64,000 bases of DNA from Halomarina halobia. Its GTDB lineage: Archaea > Halobacteriota > Halobacteria > Halobacteriales > Haloarculaceae. The notes under the pieces are model-generated. The model made no database searches, was not told where the DNA came from, and saw nothing but the letters and a program-made list of their open reading frames with translations. The DNA is taken from assembly GCF_029338575.1 (NCBI RefSeq), contig NZ_CP119993.1, positions 124,001 through 188,000 on the forward strand, written 5' to 3'. The position numbers and the translations under genes were made by a program. Positions 27,830 through 36,375 of this stretch are shown in pieces. How positions within the stretch are numbered: the stretch's first letter is position 1; each line of letters starts with the position of its first letter.

Positions 27830-28993
27830 TCACGCCTCGTTGTGCACGCCGTTCTCGAACATCCGATCGGCGATGACACGCTGTTGGATCTCGCTCGTTC
27901 CCTCGAATATCTTCGTCAGCCGGGCGTCCCGCCAGTAGCGTTCCAGCGGGTAGTCGGTCGTGTACCCGTTCCCGCCGTGGATCTGGATTCCTTCGCTGGT
28001 CACCTCCTCGGCGATCTCGCTGGCGAAGTACTTCGCCATACACGCTTCTCGGTCGCACCGACGCCCGCTCTCTTTCTGTTTCGCGACGTAGTGGGTGAGC
28101 TGGCGGGCTGCCTCGATCTTCGTCGCCATCGTCGCGAGCTTGAACCGGATGGACTGGAACTCGCCGATCGGCTGATCGAACTGCTCGCGATCCTGAGCGT
28201 AGTCGAACGAGTCCTCCAGGGCGCCGCGTGCAAGCCCGATCGCACGCGCCGCCGTGTGAATCCGCGCCGGCTCGAAGAACTCCATGATGTGATAGAACGC
28301 CTTGCCCTCCTCGCCACCGATGAGCTTATCCTCGGGGACTCGAACGTTGTCCAGATTGAGTTCCCAGGAGTACCAACCGTGGTACCCTATGGTGTTCAGT
28401 TTGGTCGCCGAGAGCCCGTCCACGTCGAACTCGCCGGGAGTCTTGTCGATGATGAACGAGGAGATGCCCCGGTGTTTCGGATCGGCCTCCGGGTCCGTCT
28501 TCGCGTACAGGATGATGAAGTCAGCACCCTTCGCGTAGGTACACCACGTCTTCTGGCCGCTGATCTCGTATTCGTCACCGACCTTCTCGGCGGTCGTACT
28601 CATGGCCGCAACGTCGCTTCCCGCTCCCGGCTCCGAGATGCTCGTCGCCTGAAGCCGCTCACCGGTCACCATGTCGGGGACGTACTTCGCTTTCTGCTCC
28701 TCGGTTCCGCCGGCGAGGTTCTGGCCGCGGGCGATAATGCTGGCGACGCTCATCCACCCACGTGCGAGTTCCTCCGTCACGACGGCGTACGCGAGCGGAC
28801 CCATCCCGAGTCCCCCGTACTCCTCGGGGGCCGTAATGCCGAAGTACCCCATCTCACCGAGCTTCGCGACGAGTTCGTCACTCATCCGCTCGTTCTCCGA
28901 GTCCCGCTCGTTGGCCTCGGGGAGGACCTCGTTCGCCGTGAACTGTCTCGCCTCCTGTCGGACCATCCGTAGTTCGTCGTTCAGATAGCTCAT
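27830..28993 (-). CDS. Acyl-CoA dehydrogenase
   Basis: FAD-linked acyl-CoA dehydrogenase, 387 residues, with EYGGLGMGPLAYAVVTEELA, the flavin block ATSISEPGAGSDVAAMSTTA (about residues 122-141) and SGQKTWCTYAKGADFIILYA, and the C-terminal GIQIHGGNGYTTDYPLERYW (about 340-359). A Glu in the final helix would be the catalytic base. It overlaps the upstream MaoC gene by the ATGA tetramer, showing tight coupling. In this module it could oxidise a branched or dicarboxylic acyl-CoA (for example methylsuccinyl-CoA to mesaconyl-CoA), feeding the two hydratases. Substrate is inferred only. Confidence 0.9.
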   Translation of the reverse strand: MSYLNDELRMVRQEARQFTANEVLPEANERDSENERMSDELVAKLGEMGYFGITAPEEYGGLGMGPLAYAVVTEELARGWMSVASIIARGQNLAGGTEEQKAKYVPDMVTGERLQATSISEPGAGSDVAAMSTTAEKVGDEYEISGQKTWCTYAKGADFIILYAKTDPEADPKHRGISSFIIDKTPGEFDVDGLSATKLNTIGYHGWYSWELNLDNVRVPEDKLIGGEEGKAFYHIMEFFEPARIHTAARAIGLARGALEDSFDYAQDREQFDQPIGEFQSIRFKLATMATKIEAARQLTHYVAKQKESGRRCDREACMAKYFASEIAEEVTSEGIQIHGGNGYTTDYPLERYWRDARLTKIFEGTSEIQQRVIADRMFENGVHNEA

Positions 28994-29499
28994 TGTCCGC
29001 CTTCCTCGTTGTATTCCCGTTTGCCGATCAGGTTCTTCCGTTCGTACTCGAGCACCAGTTCCCCGTCGGGACGGGTCCCCTTCGTGTACCAGTGGACGAT
29101 GCCCTGGTGCGGGCGTGACTCGCTCTCGCGTTTGCTGAGGACCTCGCTATCGGCGTACAGCGTGTCGCCGGGATACACCGTCTCGTGGAACTTGAGCCCT
29201 TCAACCCCCAGGAACGCACCTCCTGCCTCGGAGAGGTCCTGAACGCTCATGCCGAAGACGACGTTGAACGCCAGCAGGTGGTTCGCCACCACCCCGTTGT
29301 GACCCAGGTCCCCCGCGTAGTCGGCGTTGAAGTAGGTGGGATTCGCGTTCATCGTCAACGTCGAGAACAGGCTGTTGTCCCCCTCGTTGATCGTCCGCCC
29401 CCAGTGGTGCTCGAACTCCTGTCCCTCTTCGAAATCCTCGAAGTAGTTTATCTTTTCAGTTTTCGTACTACTGGTACTCCTTGCCATGCGCGTTTCCAT
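28990..29499 (-). CDS. MaoC-like (hot-dog) dehydratase
   Basis: A 169-residue hot-dog hydratase (or 165 from MARSTSS, codon 5). It has INYFEDFEEGQEFEHHWGRT, INEGDNSLFSTLTMNANPTY, and VEGLKFHETVYPGDTLYADS. It is first of the MaoC-ACAD-MaoC-CoA-transferase operon and its stop overlaps the ACAD start. It is homologous to the MaoC at 27360-27827 but far from identical, so the two are likely to differ in substrate or form a heteromer, as paired MaoC proteins do in steroid degradation. Confidence 0.82.
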   Translation of the reverse strand: METRMARSTSSTKTEKINYFEDFEEGQEFEHHWGRTINEGDNSLFSTLTMNANPTYFNADYAGDLGHNGVVANHLLAFNVVFGMSVQDLSEAGGAFLGVEGLKFHETVYPGDTLYADSEVLSKRESESRPHQGIVHWYTKGTRPDGELVLEYERKNLIGKREYNEEGGQ

Positions 29500-29643
29500 A
29501 GTAGGCGATTCGGGTTAAGAGTCTTTCCCCGCTCCATCCCCCGGTTCGGCTAGGGGTCACTGCCGGGACGGGGCCGATGGCCGCCGCGGTGCTCTCGGTC
29601 GACGGCACGGAAAACGGCAAGGTTTGGGTCTAATCCTCCAGCG

Positions 29644-30552
29644 TCAGTCGACCATGCCGACCTGTCGGGCCCGTTCGAGTCGTCGTCGCGCACTCCTCAC
29701 AGAGGCCTCGTCGATCATCTCACCATCGACCTGCACGGCACCGAGTCCCTCCTCGACCCCGCGTTCCATCGCGTTGACGACCCTCTGTGCGTACGCTACC
29801 TGCCCTTCGGTGGGGGCGTACACGTCGTTGGCAATCTCGATCTGGCTCGGGTGGATCGCCCACTTGCCGACGAATCCGAGCGTATTCGAGCGGACGCACT
29901 CCTCGCGGTACCCCTCGGGATCGGAGAAATCACCGAACGGACCGTCAATGGCGTCGAGTCCGTTCGAGCGCGCGGCGACGACGATTCGGTTGCGCACGTA
30001 GTGCCAGACGTCACCCGGGTAGAGTCCCTCGTCACCGGAGCCGATGCTGTCGAGGTTCACACCCTGCGACGCGGAGTAGTCGCCCGGGCCGAAGATGAGC
30101 GACTCCAGGCGGTCGCTCGAGGCCGCGATCTCGTCGACGTGCTGGAGCGCTTCGGTCTCCTCGATGAGCACTTCGATCCCGATCGGGCTCTCGATTCCCT
30201 CGTCGGCCTCGATCTGGCCCAGCAGTTTGTCGACCATGTAGACGTCGGCGGCGACCTGTATCTTCGGGACGATGATCACGTCGATCTCCTCGCCGGCTCC
30301 CGAGACGACCTCGACGAGATCACCGTACGCGTAGCGTGTGTCGAGGTCGTTGATCCGCACGGCGATGACCTTTTCGCCCCAGTCGAGATCATGGATCGCC
30401 TCGACGATTTTCCCCCGGGCCTCCTTCTTCTCGGCGGGAGCAACGGCGTCCTCGAGGTCCAACATGACCTCATCGGCGTCCGAGGAGGCCGCCTTCTCCA
30501 TCATCTTCGTACTACTGCCTGGCGTCGTCAACTCGCTTCTGCGTAACCGCAT
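29644..30552 (-). CDS. HpcH/HpaI aldolase / CitE-like CoA ester lyase
   Basis: A 302-residue TIM-barrel lyase of the CitE/malyl-CoA lyase family. It starts at ATG 30552 (MRLRRSELTTPGSSTKMMEK); the upstream 30 codons are not conserved-looking. VMLDLEDAVAPAEKKEARGK, VIVPKIQVAADVYMVDKLL, the metal-binding Glu in IGIEVLIEETEAL and the Asp in IFGPGDYSASQGV are present, as is GKWAIHPSQIEIAN near the end. Enzymes of this type cleave malyl-, beta-methylmalyl- or citramalyl-CoA to an acyl-CoA plus glyoxylate or pyruvate. The neighbouring CoA-transferase and hydratases would make such an ester. It lies 144 bp upstream of the MaoC operon, same strand. Confidence 0.88.
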   Translation of the reverse strand: MRLRRSELTTPGSSTKMMEKAASSDADEVMLDLEDAVAPAEKKEARGKIVEAIHDLDWGEKVIAVRINDLDTRYAYGDLVEVVSGAGEEIDVIIVPKIQVAADVYMVDKLLGQIEADEGIESPIGIEVLIEETEALQHVDEIAASSDRLESLIFGPGDYSASQGVNLDSIGSGDEGLYPGDVWHYVRNRIVVAARSNGLDAIDGPFGDFSDPEGYREECVRSNTLGFVGKWAIHPSQIEIANDVYAPTEGQVAYAQRVVNAMERGVEEGLGAVQVDGEMIDEASVRSARRRLERARQVGMVD

Positions 30553-30733
30553 ACTGCTACCAAGTCGCAGGAGGTGACTTATATGTTTGGACCGGCAGTG
30601 CAGGGCACTGCCGTGGCTACGCGAACTGGGCTGAGGATCCATCCCGATCTGCTCCGGAGGATCAGATCGTCACAGGTTCTTCTCTCGGTCACCCTAGAGA
30701 TAGATGTACCGACAGTCGGCCCCTGCTTTAGTG

Positions 30734-31729
30734 TTACTGCACTTCCGGCAGGACTTCCTCGCCGAGGAGTTCGATTGACCGATTCGCCTCCCCGAAGCCC
30801 ATCCCCGGGAACTGCGTGCGGATCATGATCTGATCCGGATCCATCGTCTCCTGGTAACGTTCGAGTTCGGCGACGACCTCGGCGGGCGTCCCCACGATAA
30901 ACCGTCCGTGTTTGAGCTTCTCCCACGGCGAGCCGAAGTCGTCCCCCTCGATAACGTCGTCCTGACCCCACGCCGAGTAGGACTCGTACTTGGCCGTCAG
31001 GTGATCCCTGACGGCCGATTCGGCCTCCTCGGTCGTGTCGGCGACGAACACCTCGCGGGCGATACCGACGAACCCTTCGTCGGCGTCCTGTTTGTTCCGC
31101 TCGTCACGGAACGCTGCAGCCTGGTCCGTAGCCTGGTCGAAGGGAACGTGCGCGCCGAGCCAACCGTCGGTCAGTTTGGCCGCTCGACGGACGCTCGACT
31201 CATTGCTCGCACCGGCGATGATCTCCGGACGAGGGTCCTGAATCGGTTTCGGATTAATCGTCACATCGTCGAACGAGTACACCTTCCCGTCGTAGGTGAC
31301 GCCGTCCTCCGTCCAGAGTCGCTTGATCAGCTGAATACCCTCGACGAACCGGGCGAGCCCATCCGCTTTGTCGACGCCGAATACCTCGTATTCCTTCGGT
31401 CGGTACCCCTGGGCGACGCCCAGGCGGAACTGCCCGCCGGTGAGAACGTCCATCGTCGCCCCGTACTCGGCGATACGAACCGGATTGTGGTACGGGAGCA
31501 GGCACATCCCCGTCTCTATCGTCATCTCTCCGATATGGCCGGCGAGATAGGCGAGGAGGGGCTCGTTCAACAGGTACTGTCGGTCGTCGGTCGCGTGGTG
31601 CTCGCCGATGTACAGCGACGAGAACCCAGTGTCACGGGCGAGTTTCGTCTGTGCGATCAGTTCGTCGGCGATCCCGTCCAACGAACGGTCCATTTCGAAT
31701 TGATTGGCCAGGAAGAGTCCAAACTCCAT
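30734..31729 (-). CDS. LLM class flavin-dependent monooxygenase (luciferase-like)
   Basis: A 331-residue TIM-barrel protein of the bacterial luciferase family, which uses reduced FMN or F420. It opens with MEFGLFLANQFEMDRSLDGI, has LYIGEHHATDDRQYLLNEPL (about residues 38-57), MCLLPYHNPVRIAEYGATMD and LGVAQGYRPKEYEVFGVDKA. It sits between MmgE/PrpD and CitE-like genes on the same strand. Oxidation of a hydrophobic carboxylate, or a dehydrogenase role with F420, is possible. A flavin reductase is encoded at 20.7 kb. The substrate is unknown. Confidence 0.85.
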   Translation of the reverse strand: MEFGLFLANQFEMDRSLDGIADELIAQTKLARDTGFSSLYIGEHHATDDRQYLLNEPLLAYLAGHIGEMTIETGMCLLPYHNPVRIAEYGATMDVLTGGQFRLGVAQGYRPKEYEVFGVDKADGLARFVEGIQLIKRLWTEDGVTYDGKVYSFDDVTINPKPIQDPRPEIIAGASNESSVRRAAKLTDGWLGAHVPFDQATDQAAAFRDERNKQDADEGFVGIAREVFVADTTEEAESAVRDHLTAKYESYSAWGQDDVIEGDDFGSPWEKLKHGRFIVGTPAEVVAELERYQETMDPDQIMIRTQFPGMGFGEANRSIELLGEEVLPEVQ

Positions 31730-31777
31730 GGCATGCCGTAACGACCGAGGGGTCTTAACTGTAGGCCCGCCCGGCCC

Positions 31778-33142
31778 TCAGAAGATGTCGCTCACGTCGC
31801 CGCACCCCCTGAGGTCGTTCACGGCTTCGTATAGCCGTTCACTCTCGTAACGGTCGAGCGCGCGGTCGGCGCACATCAGGAACTTCTCGCGGAGTTCGGC
31901 CTCCGACAGCGGGTTGTCGTGGGTCCCTTCGGGTTCGTCGAGTGTCTTCGAGTGGGAACCGTCGACCGTCTCGATGGTCACGGTGGTTGTGTAGGACCCG
32001 TACGGCACGGTAGGGTCGGTGTCGAACGACACCTTCTCACGGACGGCCTGCACCGCCGGGTCGTCGACGTTCTCGTCGTCGAACGCCGCCAGTCCGACCC
32101 GATCGCGGGCGATGGCGCTGGCGATGCTGTACTGCATCGAGAACTTCCCCTTGAGTCCGGTGTCCGGATCGTCGTTGTGGAGGGCGTCGCCGGCCCCCCT
32201 CGACGCGAGGACATCGACAGCCACCACGTCCTCTGCGTCGAGATCGTGTTCGCCCATGAGCCGTGACGCCGCGGTGATCCCCGTGTGCGTGAAGTAGCAG
32301 CACGGATACTTTTTTACGCCGACACCGTACTCGGTGATCGCCCAGTGGTCCCCCAGCGAGTGCATGGCGTCGAAGTCGGGGTCGTCGGTCCCGCCGTACA
32401 GCTCGATGAACCCCTTGGAGTCGCGGATCGCGTCGTAGTCGGCCGTGAACCCGTCGGCGGCGAGGTACGCGGCGGTTACTCCCGACCGGGCCGCCTGGCC
32501 TGCGTGCATCGGTTTCGTCATCGTCCCGAAGTTGCGCTTCAGACCGGCGGGCATGGACGCGGCGATGTTGATCGCGTGGGCGGTCCGCTCCTCGTCGAGG
32601 TCGAGGAGACTCGCGGCCGCCGCGGCGGCCCCGAAGGTACCGATGGTGGAAGTCGCGTGCCATCCCGCCGCGTAGTGGTCCGGTGATATCGGTGCAGTGA
32701 GGTAGCACTCGGTTTCGAACCCCGCGACGAATGCCGTGAGGGCCGCCCGACCGGAGGCTCCGACCGCCTCGCCGACCGCCAGCGTCGGGGCGACGAGAGT
32801 CACGCTCGGGTGGCCGTTCACTCCGTCAGAAACATCGTCGAAGTCGAGACCGTGACCGGCAGTCCCGTTCACGAACGCTGCCCCGACCGCGGATGCAGTC
32901 GTCCCCCGGCCGAGGACGCTCGCCGGTCCTCCGTCCTCGCCGGTAGCACGCATTGCCGTCGCCGCAGTCTCACCGGCGCCTTCCACCGCACCCGCGAGGG
33001 TTACGCCAACCGTATCGACGAAGCAGCGCTCCGCGATTCGGACCGCATCGGCGGGGACGCCGTCGTAGGTCAAGTTCGAGACGAACGACGCGATCTCTGC
33101 TGCTGGCGCTTCGTGACTGCGGTGAGTGGTTTCACTGCTCAT
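31778..33142 (-). CDS. MmgE/PrpD family protein
   Basis: A 454-residue protein from ATG 33142 (MSSETTHRSHEAPAAEIASF). The family includes 2-methylcitrate dehydratase PrpD, immune-responsive gene 1 (cis-aconitate decarboxylase) and iminodisuccinate epimerase, which act on tricarboxylates and related acids. Conserved stretches are FVNGTAGHGLDFDDVSDGVN, HPSVTLVAPTLAVGEAVGAS, GWHATSTIGTFGAAAAAASL and KRNFGTMTKPMHAGQAARSG. It heads the minus-strand run at 25-33 kb and is divergent from the ABC transporter operon. Cis-aconitate decarboxylase activity would make itaconate, which the downstream CoA-transferase, MaoC and CitE-like genes could degrade; this is inference only. A paralogue is at 53005-54360. 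Confidence 0.87.
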   Translation of the reverse strand: MSSETTHRSHEAPAAEIASFVSNLTYDGVPADAVRIAERCFVDTVGVTLAGAVEGAGETAATAMRATGEDGGPASVLGRGTTASAVGAAFVNGTAGHGLDFDDVSDGVNGHPSVTLVAPTLAVGEAVGASGRAALTAFVAGFETECYLTAPISPDHYAAGWHATSTIGTFGAAAAAASLLDLDEERTAHAINIAASMPAGLKRNFGTMTKPMHAGQAARSGVTAAYLAADGFTADYDAIRDSKGFIELYGGTDDPDFDAMHSLGDHWAITEYGVGVKKYPCCYFTHTGITAASRLMGEHDLDAEDVVAVDVLASRGAGDALHNDDPDTGLKGKFSMQYSIASAIARDRVGLAAFDDENVDDPAVQAVREKVSFDTDPTVPYGSYTTTVTIETVDGSHSKTLDEPEGTHDNPLSEAELREKFLMCADRALDRYESERLYEAVNDLRGCGDVSDIF

Positions 33143-33183
33143 GATACGCCCTCCCATCCGAGAGATAATCAGTCTTGTCACCC

Positions 33184-33195
33184 GATCGGCCGATC
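33184..33195. promoter_or_regulatory. Perfect palindrome in a divergent promoter region
   Basis: GATCGGCCGATC reads the same on both strands and lies between the MmgE/PrpD start (33142, minus) and the ABC operon start (33265, plus). Candidate TATA elements flank it on both sides (about 33160-33168 and 33233-33239), so it could be a shared operator. Confidence 0.45.
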
Positions 33196-33232
33196 ACGGC
33201 ACGGGGTTATGGGGTCGTATACCACCAAAACG

Positions 33233-33239
33233 TTTAAAA
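33233..33239 (+). promoter_or_regulatory. TATA box for the Opp/Dpp-type ABC operon
   Basis: TTTAAAA, centred about 29 bp before ATG 33265, predicts a transcript beginning close to that codon. It is too close (about 20 bp) to ATG 33256, which therefore is the less likely start. Confidence 0.55.
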
Positions 33240-33264
33240 CCACTTCGAATACAGTATGATAGTG

Positions 33265-34194
33265 ATGTCCACACAGGCCGTATCCTCGATCGCTGGGAAA
33301 GCGCGGGACAACTACGTTGTGAGGAACGTCGCTGGAGCATTGGAGCTCATGCTCGAGGATCGGTCTACTGCGATGTATCTTCTCTTTCTCCTGTTCATAC
33401 TCACACTCGGGGTCATCGGACCGTCACTCGCACCTTACGAGTACGACGAGCCAATATACGCCGAGGACGGGGATCTCCTTCGGACTGCCCCTCCATCGCT
33501 CGACCATCCGCTTGGGACGACGGATACGGGGCTCGATGTCTTTTCGCGTATCCTCTACGGCGCACGACCGACGGTAATAACCGGTCTACTCGGTGGATCA
33601 CTCATAATTGGCATCGGGATGACTATCGGAGTCACGGCCGGTTACTTCGGTGGCTGGGTGGATACGTTACTCATGCGGTTCACCGACATCGTCTATGGCG
33701 TGCCGCTGATCCCCTTCGCGATCGTGCTCATCGCGCTATTCGGCGTCGGATTCATCCCGTCAATCGTCGTCATCGGGTTACTCCTCTGGCGGGGGAACGC
33801 GCGCGTCTTGCGTTCACAGGTGCTTCAGATCAAGGAGCGGCCCTTCGTTCTCGCGGCGAAAGCGACCGGCGCGAGTACGCCCCGGATACTCGCCAAGCAT
33901 ATCCTCCCGAACGTGGCTACGATGGCCGTGTTGTTCTTTTCGCTCGGTGTCGGCTACACGATAATCCTACAGGCGAGCCTCTCGTTCATCGGCGTCTCGA
34001 GCCCGTTCGTCCCGTCTTGGGGGATAATGGTGCGGAACGCCTACAACTCCGGCTTGATGGCAGACGCGTGGTGGTGGTCGCTGACACCAGGGATACTGAT
34101 AGCACTGACCGTCCTCTCGACGTTCATGTTCGGGAGGAGCTACGAGAACATCGCGGGACAGGGCGCTGACGACGCGTTCGTGCAAGCGGGGTGA
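33265..34194 (+). CDS. ABC transporter permease, Opp/Dpp type (DppC-like)
   Basis: Inner-membrane permease of 309 residues from ATG 33265 (MSTQAVSSIAGKARDNYVVR); ATG 33256 adds three residues. It has the DppC-type N-terminus with one membrane helix, an exposed segment containing LDHPLGTTDTGLDVFSRILY, and the permease signature ATGASTPRILAKHILPNVAT near residue 205, which docks to the ATPase. Five further helices are visible. It is the first gene of a four-gene transport operon whose binding protein is missing. Peptides, or other oligomeric or acidic solutes, are typical of the family. Confidence 0.88.
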   Translation: MSTQAVSSIAGKARDNYVVRNVAGALELMLEDRSTAMYLLFLLFILTLGVIGPSLAPYEYDEPIYAEDGDLLRTAPPSLDHPLGTTDTGLDVFSRILYGARPTVITGLLGGSLIIGIGMTIGVTAGYFGGWVDTLLMRFTDIVYGVPLIPFAIVLIALFGVGFIPSIVVIGLLLWRGNARVLRSQVLQIKERPFVLAAKATGASTPRILAKHILPNVATMAVLFFSLGVGYTIILQASLSFIGVSSPFVPSWGIMVRNAYNSGLMADAWWWSLTPGILIALTVLSTFMFGRSYENIAGQGADDAFVQAG

Positions 34195-34200
34195 CCATAC

Positions 34201-35232
34201 ATGACCGAACCACTACTCGAAGCCGAAGACCTCACCGTACAGTACAGGACTTCCAACGGCCTCCTGACGGCTGTTTCAGATGCGTCGTTCACCATCGAGG
34301 AGGGACAGTACTTTGGGCTCGTCGGCGAATCCGGCTGCGGAAAAAGCACCATCATCAAGGCGATTCTGGGTGGTCTGGACGACAACGGTCGGATCACTTC
34401 CGGGAAGATCAAGTATCGCGGCGAGGAGATCCAAGACCTCTCTGACGAGGAACGGAACCGAGAACTCCGGTGGAAGGAGATCTCCTGGATCCCACAGGGA
34501 TCGATGAGCAGTCTCGACCCGCTGCAGCGGATCGACGAGCAGGCGATCGAGATCGCCCGGACGCACACCGACCTCTCGAAGGAGGAGATCCGCGAGCGGA
34601 TCGAGCGGATGTTCGATATCGTCGGGCTCCAGAAGAGCCGGGTCTCCGACTACCCCCACCAGTTCTCAGGAGGGATGCAACAGCGTGCGCTCATCGCGCT
34701 CGCCCTGTTCCTCAAACCGGCGGTGATCGTCGCCGACGAACCGACGACCGCGCTCGACGTCATCATGCAGGACCAGGTGTTCAAGTACCTCGACGAGATC
34801 AAGGAAGACCACGACACGAGCATGGTACTCGTCACCCACGACATCAGCGTGGTCTTCGAGTCGTGCGACAAGATGGCGATCATGCACGCCGGACAGGTCG
34901 CCGAGGTCGGCAGCGTCGTCGAACTGTTCGACAACCCGCGTCACCCGTACTCCATCCTCTTACAGGAGGCGTTCCCGGACGTTCGGTATCCGGACCGGGA
35001 CTTAGGTATCATCGAGGGGAACCCGCCACAGAACATGGGTAACGTGGACTACTGTACGTTCGTCGATCGGTGTCCGTGGGCTGTCGACGAGTGTCGGAAG
35101 AACTCGCCGCCGCTCGAATCAACCAGCAGTTCGACGAGCACGGAGCCCCACCTCGCCTCCTGTCTCCGCAAGGAGGAGGAGCTAAAGGTGGACCGAGCGA
35201 ACGAGCGATCCCTCCGGGGTGATGTCTCGTGA
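34201..35232 (+). CDS. ABC transporter ATP-binding protein, Opp/Dpp type (DppD-like)
   Basis: A 343-residue ATPase of the transporter. It has Walker A in LVGESGCGKSTIIKAILGGL (about residues 40-59), signature motif QFSGGMQQRALIALALFLKP (about 157-176), Walker B in VIVADEPTTALDVIMQDQVF, and H-loop VLVTHDISVVFESCDKMAIM. The oligopeptide C-terminal extension carries NVDYCTFVDRCPWAVDEC, with the cysteines that in relatives bind an Fe-S cluster (C-x6-C-x6-C). It follows the permease by 6 bp and overlaps the next ATPase by GTGA. Confidence 0.9.
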   Translation: MTEPLLEAEDLTVQYRTSNGLLTAVSDASFTIEEGQYFGLVGESGCGKSTIIKAILGGLDDNGRITSGKIKYRGEEIQDLSDEERNRELRWKEISWIPQGSMSSLDPLQRIDEQAIEIARTHTDLSKEEIRERIERMFDIVGLQKSRVSDYPHQFSGGMQQRALIALALFLKPAVIVADEPTTALDVIMQDQVFKYLDEIKEDHDTSMVLVTHDISVVFESCDKMAIMHAGQVAEVGSVVELFDNPRHPYSILLQEAFPDVRYPDRDLGIIEGNPPQNMGNVDYCTFVDRCPWAVDECRKNSPPLESTSSSTSTEPHLASCLRKEEELKVDRANERSLRGDVS

Positions 35233-36293
35233 ACGACGGGACTCCCGTCCTCGAAATCCGCAACCTCAAAAAGTACTTTAGCCAGAGTACCAGCGTACTC
35301 GACACCCTGTTGCGGCGACGGCAGGACATGATACAGGCGGTAGACGGCGTTTCCCTCACTCTCCACGAGAACGAGTCGCACGGCGTCATCGGCGAGAGCG
35401 GTTGCGGGAAGTCGACGCTCCTGAAGACGCTGATCGGCCTCCACGAACCGACAGAGGGCCAGATCCTCTTCCACGGGCGCGACGTCTCCGAGTTCGGCCG
35501 TAGCGACTGGAAGGAGTTCCGCAGCAACGTCCAGATCATCTTCCAGGACCCGTTCAACGCGCTGGATCCGAAGATGACTGTCAAGGAGACGCTCCTCGAG
35601 TCCCTGAAGATCCACGGCATGGACGACCGGGAGCGCCGCGTCGAACAGGTACTCAAGCGCGTCGAACTCCAGCCTCCCGAGAAGTACGTCGATCGATTCC
35701 CGCGGCAGCTCAGCGGCGGTGAGAAACAGCGCGTCTCCATTGCGCGAGCGCTCATCGTAGAACCGGACCTCATCCTGGCCGACGAGCCGGTGTCCATGCT
35801 AGACGTCTCGACGCAGGCTGCGATCCTCAACCTCCTGTCCGACTTGATGGAGGACGTCGGCGCGTCCATGCTCTACATCTCCCACGATCTCTCGACGGTT
35901 TCGTACATCTGCCAAGAGATAAACGTCATGTACCTCGGACGGATCATCGAACGAGCGCCTACACAGGAACTGCTCGATAATCCTCGCCATCCGTACGCGC
36001 AGGCGCTGATCAACGCCATCCCAATCCCTGATCCGCACCACGGGCGCGAGCGGACGACCCTCGAAGGCGCACCGCGTGACCCGATCGGCCTCGATCAGGG
36101 GTGCCGGTTCCGCGACCGGTGTGGCAAGCGGATGGACATCTGTGAGCAGATGCCTGCGTTCGTCGAGGTGGAGGACGGTGTCGAGACTGCCTGCCACCTC
36201 TACTACGATCACGAGGAGCACGTGCCGGCTTCGGACGCGATGCCGGACGAATCGATGACGAACACGGCGGACGTCGCTACACGGAACGACTAA
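35229..36293 (+). CDS. ABC transporter ATP-binding protein, Opp/Dpp type (DppF-like)
   Basis: Second ATPase of the operon, 354 residues from a GTG that overlaps the previous stop (GTGA). Walker A is GVIGESGCGKSTLLKTLIGL, the Q-loop NVQIIFQDPFNALDPKMTVK, the signature RQLSGGEKQRVSIARALIVE, and Walker B LILADEPVSMLDVSTQAAIL. The C-terminal tail has CRFRDRCGKRMDICEQMP with the conserved cysteines of the family. A loose acidic tail of about 40 residues ends the protein. It acts as a heterodimer with the DppD-like ATPase. Confidence 0.9.
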   Translation: MNDGTPVLEIRNLKKYFSQSTSVLDTLLRRRQDMIQAVDGVSLTLHENESHGVIGESGCGKSTLLKTLIGLHEPTEGQILFHGRDVSEFGRSDWKEFRSNVQIIFQDPFNALDPKMTVKETLLESLKIHGMDDRERRVEQVLKRVELQPPEKYVDRFPRQLSGGEKQRVSIARALIVEPDLILADEPVSMLDVSTQAAILNLLSDLMEDVGASMLYISHDLSTVSYICQEINVMYLGRIIERAPTQELLDNPRHPYAQALINAIPIPDPHHGRERTTLEGAPRDPIGLDQGCRFRDRCGKRMDICEQMPAFVEVEDGVETACHLYYDHEEHVPASDAMPDESMTNTADVATRND

Positions 36294-36375
36294 CCATGGT
36301 ATTCGAACGATCCACTCACGACCACGACCGCTCGAAGAAGACGCCTGCGACAATTGCAATAGGGGGTGAACTGTA

